Position numbers and translations under genes: made by a program
From: Planctomycetota bacterium
GTDB lineage: Bacteria > Planctomycetota > Planctomycetia > Pirellulales > Pirellulaceae
Direction of reading: 5' to 3'
DNA: 6,372 bases
NCBI GenBank assembly: GCA_024274855.1
Contig: JAJSAJ010000069.1
Coordinates: 1-6,372 of the forward strand
The notes under the pieces: generated by a model
Seen by the model: the letters and a program-made list of their open reading frames with translations, nothing else
Told to the model about the DNA's origin: nothing
The model's database searches: none
Part shown: positions 1 through 6,263 of the stretch, one piece after another
Layout of the letters: the number at the start of each line of letters is the position of its first letter
Position numbering within the stretch: the first letter of the stretch is position 1

Positions 1-143
1 TATAAAACAGATTGAGCAATTCACGCGACCACCCCCGCCTACCACCGAACCGTCCGGGTCGGCAGCAAACGGAATGCCGCGAGTACGTTGCCAAGAGCAA
101 CCCGGTTTTCACACCGAACTTTGGATTGAAAGTGAGGGTTCCA

Positions 144-1709
144 ATGGATGCGAAGTCACCCAGCGATAATAATCAATCCGGTCAACGCAAGTCCGGAGTG
201 GACCGCCGGACATTTCTGTCTGCTCTCGGTGCCTCGGGAGCGCTCGCAGCCACGTCGGCATCGGGCAGCGAACCGGAGCAGCCAGATGAAGCGGCATTGT
301 TCGGAGCGGAACGCGAGATTCGGGAACGCGGGAAACGCCGTGCCGCCCAACGCGCTATCAAGCATACTTCACGCGCAAACGGCATGAATCTGATCGTGGT
401 GATCGCCGACACATGGCGAACGGATCACGTCGGTGCCTATGGCAATTCGCGTGCGAAGACGCCGCACTTAGACCATTTGGCAAGTCAAGGTGTACTGTTT
501 GAAAACATGTTCGCGGACGGTCTGCCGACGATCCCCGCACGCCGCGTCTACCACACAGGAAAGTCGATCGTGCCCGGCGCACGCTGGATTCCGTTGCCCG
601 CGGATGATGTCACCATGGCCCAGATTCTCAAGAGCCACGGCTATCGAACCGGACTGGTTGCCGATGTCTATCATTATTTCAAACCGGACATGAACCTGCA
701 CGTGGGATTTGACACGTGGCAATGGATCCGCGGCCAAGAGAGCGACCCATATCTTGGTGGTCCGCACGACGCGTTTCAGCCAAAGCAACATATGCCGCCC
801 GCACTATGGAATCCGGCGTATGACAAGCAGATGCGACAATACATGATGAACACCCAGCATTGGAAGGGCGAAGACGATCATTTCTCCGCACAAACCGTTC
901 GCACCGCCTGCCACTGGTTGGATCAAAATGCGACCAACTCGCCTTTCATGTTGTGGGTTGAGCTGTTTTCACCACATGAACCATGGGATCCTCCCGAGCG
1001 ATTCGCGAAAATGTACCGGGATGACTACGGCTATGAACGTTTTCTGTTCGGCTATGGTGTGCAATCCGGGAAACACAAACCGGATCTCAAACCGTTTTTG
1101 CCGGTCATCCGCGATCTGTATCGTGCAGAGGTGACATACGTCGACTACTGTATCGGCCGCCTGCTTGAGAAGATCGAGTCCCTCAAGCTGCTCGACGACA
1201 CGGTGATCGTCTTCACGACCGACCATGGAACACACCTGGGTGAGTTGGGCTATGTGCAGAAACAACCCGCGTTATTGAACCGGTGCGTGATGCACTTGCC
1301 GCTGATTATTCGTCACCCCGACAATAGCGTCGCCGGCAAACATGTCTCGGCGCTTACATCCGCCGTGGACTTAGCACCGACGTGTTGCCGACTGCTGGGG
1401 ATCGACGACCAGGATCAAATGAATGGAGCCAACATGTTGTCACTGGTTACCGGCCAAAGTGACAAGTTGCGAGACCGCACGTACACGCAATTCGGAACGT
1501 TCGGATCCGTACGGGATTTGAACTGGCATTACTTTCAGCATGTGCAAGGCAAGTTCCGTGGCGCCGGCCCCTGCCTGTACAACCTGCGAAAGGACTCCGG
1601 CGAAACCACGAACGTTTTGTCTCAGAACGCGGAAGTTGCACGGGAGATGGCCGAGCATCTGGCTAATCGATTTGGCGGCAAACTCCCGACTGTTCTACCC
1701 ACAACCTGA
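144..1709 (+). CDS. Tat-exported sulfatase-like hydrolase with Thr at the formylglycine site
   Basis: Predicted 521-residue alkaline-phosphatase-superfamily hydrolase of the sulfatase type, acting outside the cytoplasmic membrane. The frame is open back to a TTG at 12, but I prefer the ATG at 144. GAGGG lies five bases upstream, and this start places a Tat signal (DRRTFLSALG, Arg21-Arg22) at the N-terminus, followed by an Ala/Gly/Ser-rich hydrophobic stretch. A GTG at 132 is an alternative. Sulfatase landmarks follow in order: the first metal motif ADTWRTDH (Asp89), TPHLDHLASQGV, the signature position TIPARRVYHTGK (129-140), SPHEP (His278), and TTDHGTH (Asp360, His361) with Lys373 behind it. 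Spacing fits the C-x-P-x-R-x4-T-G signature exactly, but the nucleophile position is Thr129. Family rule: formylglycine forms from Cys or Ser only. The protein may therefore be a Thr-nucleophile phosphodiesterase-like enzyme or inactive as a sulfatase. The substrate cannot be told from the sequence. Length is normal for the family and the frame is intact. Confidence 0.9.
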   Translation: MDAKSPSDNNQSGQRKSGVDRRTFLSALGASGALAATSASGSEPEQPDEAALFGAEREIRERGKRRAAQRAIKHTSRANGMNLIVVIADTWRTDHVGAYGNSRAKTPHLDHLASQGVLFENMFADGLPTIPARRVYHTGKSIVPGARWIPLPADDVTMAQILKSHGYRTGLVADVYHYFKPDMNLHVGFDTWQWIRGQESDPYLGGPHDAFQPKQHMPPALWNPAYDKQMRQYMMNTQHWKGEDDHFSAQTVRTACHWLDQNATNSPFMLWVELFSPHEPWDPPERFAKMYRDDYGYERFLFGYGVQSGKHKPDLKPFLPVIRDLYRAEVTYVDYCIGRLLEKIESLKLLDDTVIVFTTDHGTHLGELGYVQKQPALLNRCVMHLPLIIRHPDNSVAGKHVSALTSAVDLAPTCCRLLGIDDQDQMNGANMLSLVTGQSDKLRDRTYTQFGTFGSVRDLNWHYFQHVQGKFRGAGPCLYNLRKDSGETTNVLSQNAEVAREMAEHLANRFGGKLPTVLPTT

Positions 1710-2028
1710 GCAGGCCATGCGTTTCCGCGGCGCAGCTGGCGGCGGCGCGTCGTTACCACACGCTGTCCGCCCCTCCCGGGTTTATCTAGCAGGAGCAGGC
1801 GAACTGCTGCTTGATGCGGCCTCGAACAAGACCGATTGGGGAGACCGTTACCCGCTCGGCCGAGAACGTTTGTCCCGGCTCCGAATCTGCCCATGAAACT
1901 GATTCACCCACGCGCCAATCCACGTAGGGGTCTTTCCTGGAAAGAAATTCAAGACGCTGGTACTCGTTCCCAAAGATGCGGGCTGCTGAGAGGCCGCGAC
2001 AACACGCGGTCACGATAGTTTGTTACCC

Positions 2029-2038
2029 TATATATAAC
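2029..2038 (+). promoter_or_regulatory. TATA-rich candidate -10 region upstream of the isomerase-like gene
   Basis: TATATATAAC stands out in otherwise GC-rich sequence, 27 bases before the ATG at 2065. TATAAC at 2033-2038 matches five of six bases of a sigma-70 -10 box. No good -35 hexamer is present 16-18 bases upstream, so this is only a candidate, and the leader would be very short. The GC hairpin at 1992-2011 directly precedes it. Confidence 0.3.
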
Positions 2039-2051
2039 ATGCCATCAAGAG

Positions 2052-2058
2052 AAGGAGG
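2052..2058 (+). promoter_or_regulatory. Strong Shine-Dalgarno for the isomerase-like gene
   Basis: AAGGAGG lies six bases before the ATG at 2065. It is the strongest ribosome binding site in the window and fixes the start of the isomerase-like protein. The other genes have weak sites, so this one may be translated comparatively well. Confidence 0.85.
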
Positions 2059-2064
2059 GAGACC

Positions 2065-2958
2065 ATGAGCCGTTTCCGCGTTCCCGTGTTGTTGGGAATT
2101 ATGTTTACTCTCATAGCCAGTTGTGGATGGGCCGGCGAAACGGCCACAAGTGCCGACAAGACAAAGCCGCGTGTTTTCGGCATCATGCCCAATAGCGACG
2201 CCATGCGGCGGACGCCGGCCGCGCAACTTGCGTCGACGATGAAAGCAATCGGCTACACCAACGTTGCATTAAGCTGTACGCCGAAGCAATTCGATAGCAG
2301 GGTGAAAACGTATCGCAATGCAGGGATTCAAGTCGGCGCCGTCTATGTCGGCTGGACCACTGACGGCAAGTCCAGCTCCTGCAACATCCCGCTCAATACA
2401 GTATTCGATCGGCTTCGTGATACGAGTGCGATTGTCATGCTGCACACACACGTTGCCAAGGGAGCAAAGGCCGACGAGCAGCAAATTGCTGTGCAGCTCA
2501 AGCAGCTCGCCAGGCAAGCTGAAAAAGCCGGAGTGACAGTCGCAATCTATCCGCATGTCGGCTTCCGGCTCGCCACGCTTGAGCAGGCTACTCGCGTGGC
2601 CGACGCAATCGACCACCCCTCATTGGGCGTTTGCTTTAATTTGTGCCATTTCTTGAAACAGAACGACGCTCGGGACCTCCCTGCGAAACTTCGCGCGGCC
2701 AAACACCGGATCAAGCTGGTCACGATCAATGGAGCCGGTGTCGGCGACACGCGATCCATGGGCTGGGACAAGCTGATACAGCCAATTAACCATGGCGACT
2801 TTGATCTGAAAACACTGCTTGATTTGATTTGCATCCAGTTGCAGTTCAAAGGACCAATCTTTGTTCAGTGCTACAATCTCAAAGCTCCAGCCCGAACGAT
2901 CTTGCAAGAGACGTTCGATAAGTGGCAACACCTGAAAACAGCATTGCCGGGAATGTAA
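2065..2958 (+). CDS. Secreted sugar phosphate isomerase/epimerase-like TIM-barrel protein
   Basis: 297 residues, resembling the xylose-isomerase-like TIM-barrel superfamily (AP endonuclease 2 type) in its planctomycete secreted form. The N-terminus MSRFR followed by a hydrophobic stretch to about residue 19 is a Sec signal. IASC (17-20) fits a lenient lipobox, so lipid anchoring at Cys20 is possible, with ordinary cleavage after Ala23 as the alternative. Barrel-like segments run from RVFGIMPNSD to the C-terminal GPIFVQCYNL. Recognition rests on the pattern VAIYPHVGF (His164), LGVCFNLCHFL (Asn192, His195) and LVTINGAG. In typical metal-dependent members these strands carry Glu and Asp ligands. 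Here Tyr-Pro-His and Asn occupy comparable places, so metal binding and catalysis are uncertain and the role could be sugar binding. The start is fixed by the AAGGAGG at 2052. It is followed, after a palindromic repeat, by the oxidoreductase gene on the same strand. Family call is fairly sure, substrate unknown. Confidence 0.82.
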   Translation: MSRFRVPVLLGIMFTLIASCGWAGETATSADKTKPRVFGIMPNSDAMRRTPAAQLASTMKAIGYTNVALSCTPKQFDSRVKTYRNAGIQVGAVYVGWTTDGKSSSCNIPLNTVFDRLRDTSAIVMLHTHVAKGAKADEQQIAVQLKQLARQAEKAGVTVAIYPHVGFRLATLEQATRVADAIDHPSLGVCFNLCHFLKQNDARDLPAKLRAAKHRIKLVTINGAGVGDTRSMGWDKLIQPINHGDFDLKTLLDLICIQLQFKGPIFVQCYNLKAPARTILQETFDKWQHLKTALPGM

Positions 2959-2997
2959 TTGCTCTAGTTGGACAGCGACACCAAGGATCCGACAAAC

Positions 2998-3057
2998 AAC
3001 CCGAAGCGTAAGCCATGGAAGGGGTTACTGCGATTCCCCTCGCTTACGCTTCGGGTT
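2998..3057. repeat. Long perfect inverted repeat, REP/MITE-like
   Basis: The left arm AACCCGAAGCGTAAGC (2998-3013) is the exact reverse complement of the right arm GCTTACGCTTCGGGTT (3042-3057): 16 of 16 bases pair. Inside the 28-base spacer a second short stem is possible, AGGGG (3020-3024) with CCCCT (3036-3040). It lies between the isomerase-like and oxidoreductase genes. No T-run follows on either strand, so it is not a standard intrinsic terminator. From memory, arms with the core CCCGAAGCGT recur in planctomycete spacers, so a dispersed REP-like element is the likeliest reading. It could still fold in mRNA and affect the downstream gene. Confidence 0.85.
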
Positions 3058-3103
3058 ACCATTCCTAGGACATTCCTGGCTAAGTGGCGATGGCCAACCC
3101 GAC

Positions 3104-3109
3104 AAGAGG
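3104..3109 (+). promoter_or_regulatory. Ribosome binding site deciding the oxidoreductase start
   Basis: AAGAGG lies ten bases before the ATG at 3120. The upstream in-frame starts, GTG at 3084 and ATG at 3090, have no comparable purine-rich site at proper distance. This favours 3120, which also puts the twin-arginine motif close to the N-terminus. Confidence 0.55.
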
Positions 3110-3119
3110 CGACAATCCA

Positions 3120-4478
3120 ATGAATCAGCAACCGAACCAGCTGAATCGCCGCTCGTTCATAAAACGTTCGGGCTTGGCGTTTGGCACGGCAGCGACAGGT
3201 TTCCCTGCGATCGTTCCGTCAAGCGTGCTCGGAGCGAATCCGCCGAGTGAAACCGTTACCCTGGGCCTGATCGGCACCGGCCGACAGTGCTTCTTCAAGA
3301 ATATCCCGCTGTTTCAACGGCAGCCGGACTGTCGAATCATCGCGATGTGCGATGTCGACTCCTGGCGGGCAAGTGAAGCCAAGAAGAAAATCGACGACTA
3401 CAATCGCACGAAGCACCACATGCGTAAAGGTTGTGACATTCACAAGGACTATCGCGAACTGCTGGCACGCCATGACATTGATGCAGTCATGATCTCCACT
3501 CCCGACCATTGGCACTCGGTCATGGCGGTCGATGCGATGCGTGCAGGCAAGGACGTCGCGTTGGAGAAGCCGGTGATCCGCACGATTCGCGAGGGTCGGA
3601 AACTGTGCGAGGTCTCGAAGCAATGCGGGCGCATCTTCAGTGTCGACAGCGAGTTTCGGGTCGGCGTGCATGCGCGCCGGGCCTACTGCATCGTGCAAAG
3701 CGGCGTCCTGGGGAAACTGCAAAGCGTCCATGCATGTGTCCCGGAAGGCGAGCTTCCATTGGCACCGCAGCCGAATATGCCGGTCCCCGAAGAACTCGAC
3801 TACCGACGCTGGCAGGGCGCGGGTGTTACTCCAGCACCGCCAATCCCCTATACGCTTCACGGCGTCCATCCGCGTCACGGGTGGGGACGTCCCGGCTGGA
3901 TGCGAAAGCTGAACTATTGCGACGGCATGGTTACAAACTGGGGAACCCATTTGCTCAATGGCACACTCTGGTGCCTGGGCCTCGATCGCCAGTGGCCGGT
4001 CGAAATATCAGGCACGGGCCGATATCCGGCCGCTGATAGTTTCTGGAACGTGTTGCTCAGCTTTAACATCCGCTACAAATACGCTAGCGGCATAAAAATC
4101 AGCTATCGCACCGAAAAACCGTACATGCGTTTTGAAGGGGACAAGGGCTGGATCGAAGCGGGGTTCTCGCATTTCAAGACAAGCGATGAAAAGCTGACAA
4201 AAATGAAGTTCGATCTGGTCGACCATCCCGCACCGCGTTACACGAGCGAGAAACGAGATTTCCTGGAAAGCGTAAAATCACGCAAGCCAAGCTGGGAACC
4301 GGCCGAGGTCGGACACCACGTGACGTCAACCTGCTTGCTTGGTCACCTGGCAGTTAATCTAGGTGAAACGCTGAAATGGGACGGCGCGAAGGAACAATTA
4401 ATCGACAACGACCGGGCCAATGCAATGCTCGATCAACCGATCGTCCAACCAAACGCTAAGCTACAATCCCCAGGGTAG
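3120..4478 (+). CDS. Tat-exported Gfo/Idh/MocA-family oxidoreductase
   Basis: Predicted NAD(P)-dependent sugar or sugar-derivative dehydrogenase, 452 residues from the ATG at 3120 (464 from the GTG at 3084). A strong Tat motif NRRSFIKRSG (Arg10-Arg11) precedes a hydrophobic Ala/Gly-rich stretch ending near SSVLGAN, so the folded protein should be exported, probably with cofactor bound. The Rossmann fold shows GLIGTGRQ (Gly52, Gly54), then CDVDSW, STPDHWH and the family EKP motif (Glu149-Lys150-Pro151). The C-terminal half has the usual aromatic/proline-rich loop (PVPEELDYRRW), the active-site-region segment NWGTHLLNGTLW (Asn273, His277, Asn280), MRFEGDKGWIEAG, and the closing PAEVGHHVTSTCLLGHLA and LKWDGAKEQ segments common in planctomycete members. 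Many relatives have Asp where Asn273 and Asn280 stand, which may change catalysis. The final codons lie in an inverted repeat that also covers the stop. Substrate unknown; context suggests carbohydrate processing in the periplasm. Confidence 0.9.
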   Translation: MNQQPNQLNRRSFIKRSGLAFGTAATGFPAIVPSSVLGANPPSETVTLGLIGTGRQCFFKNIPLFQRQPDCRIIAMCDVDSWRASEAKKKIDDYNRTKHHMRKGCDIHKDYRELLARHDIDAVMISTPDHWHSVMAVDAMRAGKDVALEKPVIRTIREGRKLCEVSKQCGRIFSVDSEFRVGVHARRAYCIVQSGVLGKLQSVHACVPEGELPLAPQPNMPVPEELDYRRWQGAGVTPAPPIPYTLHGVHPRHGWGRPGWMRKLNYCDGMVTNWGTHLLNGTLWCLGLDRQWPVEISGTGRYPAADSFWNVLLSFNIRYKYASGIKISYRTEKPYMRFEGDKGWIEAGFSHFKTSDEKLTKMKFDLVDHPAPRYTSEKRDFLESVKSRKPSWEPAEVGHHVTSTCLLGHLAVNLGETLKWDGAKEQLIDNDRANAMLDQPIVQPNAKLQSPG

Positions 4479-4539
4479 GACGCCTCCGGAAGACCTCCGG
4501 CATCCAACCCTGGGCTATGAGAGCTAACGCCGTTGGCGT
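4469..4539. repeat. Compound palindromic element overlapping the oxidoreductase stop codon
   Basis: The outer arms CCCAGGGT (4469-4476) and ACCCTGGG (4507-4514) pair perfectly, with more pairing just inside (GGA 4478-4480 with TCC 4503-4505). Two direct copies of CCTCCGG (4483-4489, 4494-4500) sit in the middle, and the copies flank a smaller CCGGA/TCCGG stem. A separate hairpin ACGCC-GTT-GGCGT follows at 4527-4539. The left arm covers the last two codons and part of the TAG of the oxidoreductase. It could help end transcription between convergent genes, though no T-run follows. A dispersed repeat family is likelier. Confidence 0.65.
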
Positions 4540-4635
4540 AGAGACCCACGACCTCCGTCTGCCGCAGCACCGTCTGCCTCAACTTACTCTCCGATGTTCT
4601 CGATCTCCTCATTTTCCATATTGCATTGGCCATTT

Positions 4636-4699
4636 CCCTCCTCCGTCTCCCTCTTCTCCGTACCCTCTGTGCCTCTGTGGTTCGCTCTTCTTCTCTGTG
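4636..4699. repeat. Pyrimidine-rich degenerate repeat (CTCTGTG/CTCCGT units)
   Basis: Almost pure C/T with spaced G, built from short units such as CTCCGT, CTCCGT, CTCTGTG and CTCTGTGG. Read on the minus strand it gives AACCACAGAGGCACAGAGG followed by GGAGAAGAGGGAGACGGAGG. From memory, sequences beginning ACCACAGAGGCACAGAGG occur as dispersed intergenic repeats in many environmental bacterial genomes, including planctomycetes. The frames across it give low-complexity peptides, so coding is unlikely. It is a diverged copy, since the units are not identical. Confidence 0.6.
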
Positions 4700-4749
4700 C
4701 CACGAACTTCAAACATCGTTAAGTGTTTGACAAAATGTCTGCCGTTCGT

Positions 4750-4763
4750 CGCCGTGCACGGCG
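4750..4763. repeat. Perfect 14-base palindrome
   Basis: CGCCGTGCACGGCG is its own reverse complement and lies about 60 bases beyond the stop of the aldo/keto reductase gene. It may be a protein-binding dyad, or chance in GC-rich DNA. Confidence 0.4.
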
Positions 4764-4822
4764 CTCCCATATCGAGAGTGATGCCGGCAATTGCTGACAT
4801 CATAAGACGCGCTATCCGCAGT

Positions 4823-5716
4823 TCAATTGTTCAACGCCGCAACGCGGGAGCGGACAGCTTGGTACAGATCCGCAGGCAAGGGGCCTTTCTGTGCGGCGGC
4901 AACATTCGCGACAAGGTGAGCCGGGTTGCAGGTACCGACAATGGTCGTATGGCAATGCGGATGTGACAGTGTGTGTCGCAAAATCAACTCGGCTCGCGAC
5001 ATGTTCGCCGGAAGAACGTCATCAAGTTCCGCTCGCGCCCAAATGTCATTAAGTGCGTGTCGCTGGATCTCGGCATCGGGTCCGCCGTGCGCAATTCCAC
5101 CACGGATGATAATACCGGCCCCCGTCTCAGCCGCCCGCGTGATCCCTGGGTCGTGTTCAGGATTCAGACAGGAATAGGGAATTTGAAACACGTCGAACAC
5201 GCCAAGGCCAATCAAGCCGGGAAGGTGTGGCAACGAACTGGAAACACCGATGAACCGAACGACACCTTGCTCACGAAACTTCACTAGCAACTCGATCAGG
5301 CCCTGGCGTTCAAGCGTCTCGGCATTTCCACCATGAAATTGCAGGATATCGACATAGTCTGTCCGGAGACGCTCGAGGCTGGTCTCAATGTTTCGTTCGA
5401 TCACCTCCTTCTTCCAGTGATGCGCAATCTCCAAGTGGTCTTCGTGTTGGGTATAGGCACAGCCACATTTGGTCGCCAGGTAGAATTCGCTGCGCCGCGA
5501 GCTGATGTACTGGCCGATCCGTTTTTCGCTGATTCCGTAATCGGGCGACGTGTCAATAAAGTTAATGCCGATATCGAGTACGCGATTGAGAAACCGATCC
5601 GCCTGCTCATCATCGACGACACGTACTCCCCATGTTCTGGGACCACGTAAACCCATGCTGCCATACCCGAGTTGGGTCACTTCGAGCCGCGTTCGGCCAA
5701 GTATCTTGGTGATCAT
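4823..5716 (-). CDS. Aldo/keto reductase
   Basis: 297 residues; complete member of the aldo/keto reductase superfamily, a TIM-barrel NADPH-dependent carbonyl reductase. All four residues of the catalytic tetrad are present: Asp55 (NFIDTSPDYG), Tyr60, Lys83 (LATKCGC) and His128 (ILQFHGG). The N-terminal LGRTRLEVTQLGYGSMGL is the usual first hairpin and strand. Further matches are SLERLRTDYVDILQFH, RFIGVSSS, FDVFQIPYSCLNP and the late HPHCHTTIVGTCNP segment of the cofactor-binding end. There is no signal peptide or Tat motif, so it should be cytoplasmic, unlike the three plus-strand products. The ATG at 5716 gives a full-length protein, though the upstream ribosome binding site is weak (AAGAG immediately abuts the ATG). 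It is convergent with the oxidoreductase gene. Natural substrate unknown; family members reduce sugars, aldehydes and ketones. Confidence 0.93.
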   Translation of the reverse strand: MITKILGRTRLEVTQLGYGSMGLRGPRTWGVRVVDDEQADRFLNRVLDIGINFIDTSPDYGISEKRIGQYISSRRSEFYLATKCGCAYTQHEDHLEIAHHWKKEVIERNIETSLERLRTDYVDILQFHGGNAETLERQGLIELLVKFREQGVVRFIGVSSSLPHLPGLIGLGVFDVFQIPYSCLNPEHDPGITRAAETGAGIIIRGGIAHGGPDAEIQRHALNDIWARAELDDVLPANMSRAELILRHTLSHPHCHTTIVGTCNPAHLVANVAAAQKGPLPADLYQAVRSRVAALNN

Positions 5717-5743
5717 CTCTTGTTAATTCCCGCGACGGATAAA

Positions 5744-5975
5744 CTATCGGACAACCGTGAGCCGGCTAAGTCGATACAAGCCTTCATCGGTTCGCCCTAT
5801 AATACCGAGCTGTACGATTGGATTCTTCGCCAGGATCTGGTCCGATTCCTCCGGTACGATCGTAACCCACCGATCCGTGCCCAGTATCGTGGACGCGAAC
5901 CCACACGCATGGAAAACAAGTCCTGCCAGGCCGATCAAGTCCAGCCTGCCGCGCCGTCATCCAATAATCGTTCAT
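5744..5975 (-). pseudogene. Possible decayed start of a secreted protein
   Basis: Weakly supported. On the minus strand an ATG at 5975 with AAGG six bases upstream opens a frame starting MNDYWMTARQAGLD. The adjacent frame then reads RRGRLDLIGLAGLVFHACG, which looks like a signal peptide, continues through WVTIVPEESDQILA and PIVQLGIIG, and stops at 5744. One frameshift near 5940 would join the ribosome binding site and first codons to that signal-like sequence. The PIVQLGIIG segment recalls the first strand of a Rossmann fold, while VPEESDQILA recalls other secreted planctomycete families. Neither resemblance is firm. The stop is 27 bases before the aldo/keto reductase start. It may be a truncated gene remnant or a chance frame. 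Confidence 0.2.
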
Positions 5976-6132
5976 ATCTTGCCTTAAGAATGGGAAGCCG
6001 TGCAATGATCGGAACAGACTGACAGGGTGCAACCAACTTGGACTCTCTCTTGGTTAGGGGCCCGGCGGGGCTTGCAATAGAGTGATAATACACGTTCCGG
6101 TGTGATTATAGACCTCGAATGTAAGGGGCAAC

Positions 6133-6157
6133 AGGCCGCCGGAGGACAGAGCGGCCT
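6133..6157. repeat. GC-rich hairpin
   Basis: AGGCCGC (6133-6139) pairs perfectly with GCGGCCT (6151-6157) around an 11-base purine-rich loop. There is no T-run on either side and no adjacent gene end, so a terminator role is not supported. It could be a small repeat or part of an unrecognised structured transcript. Confidence 0.45.
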
Positions 6158-6221
6158 CACGGATACGAAGAAAAGGGTAGCCCGCCACGAATGATTCTGC
6201 GATTGTCCCAGAGCTTTGATG

Positions 6222-6263
6222 TCTCGACTCTCGACTCTCAATACTGGACTCTGGACTCTGAAA
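6222..6263. repeat. Six-unit in-phase heptamer tandem array
   Basis: Six consecutive 7-base units keep perfect phase: TCTCGAC, TCTCGAC, TCTCAAT, ACTGGAC, TCTGGAC, TCTGAAA. The first half uses TCTCGAC and the second TCTGGAC, so a base change appears to have spread within the array. Another GACTCTC lies about 180 bases upstream, at 6041-6047. No gene spans the array. This is a short tandemly repeated intergenic element of the kind found scattered in cyanobacteria and other large genomes. Confidence 0.8.

Larger units (their letters stand above)
1710..2064. other. Spacer between the sulfatase-like and isomerase-like genes
   Basis: This 355-base stretch has no recognisable gene. Short open frames cross it (for example one at 1836-2018 on the plus strand), but none has a convincing ribosome binding site or protein-like composition. 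A GC-rich hairpin (GGCCGCG at 1992-1998 with CGCGGTC at 2005-2011, one G-T pair, six-base loop) lies just upstream of an AT-rich block, suggesting that the last 70 bases are a promoter/leader for the next gene. No T-run follows the sulfatase stop, so no clear intrinsic terminator is seen. Confidence 0.6.
4479..4822. other. Convergent spacer between the oxidoreductase and aldo/keto reductase genes
   Basis: 344 bases with no supportable gene. Besides the compound palindrome at its start it holds a 9-base direct repeat CCGTCTGCC (4555-4563 and 4570-4578), the pyrimidine-rich repeat at 4636-4699 and a perfect 14-base palindrome CGCCGTGCACGGCG (4750-4763). A plus-strand frame that begins here runs antisense into the aldo/keto reductase gene and is probably chance. 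Since both flanking genes end here, the palindromes may serve as transcription ends for either strand, but none has the classical hairpin-plus-T-run form. Confidence 0.6.

Noticed and set aside
12..143. N-terminal extension of the sulfatase-like protein from TTG at 12
   Set aside because: The extension is Pro/Arg-rich with no family resemblance, would bury the Tat signal about 65 residues in, and the ATG at 144 has a GAGGG site.
2..169. Open frame from the left edge overlapping the sulfatase start, possibly the tail of an upstream gene
   Set aside because: The peptide has no recognisable features, and an open run of this length is expected by chance.
2998..3057. Intrinsic terminator of the isomerase-like gene
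   Set aside because: The stem is long, but no T-run follows on either strand and the loop is large, so the standard terminator form is absent.
3219..3950. Long 243-codon minus-strand open frame
   Set aside because: It is antisense to the oxidoreductase, whose motifs are unmistakable. Long antisense frames are common opposite GC-rich genes, and its product resembles no family I know.
4517..4966. 149-codon plus-strand open frame in the convergent spacer
   Set aside because: It starts in repeat sequence, crosses the pyrimidine-rich repeat, and then runs antisense to the conserved C-terminus of the aldo/keto reductase. No ribosome binding site or domain pattern is seen.
5672..6022. 116-codon plus-strand open frame
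   Set aside because: It begins antisense to the aldo/keto reductase start, lacks a ribosome binding site and has no motif.
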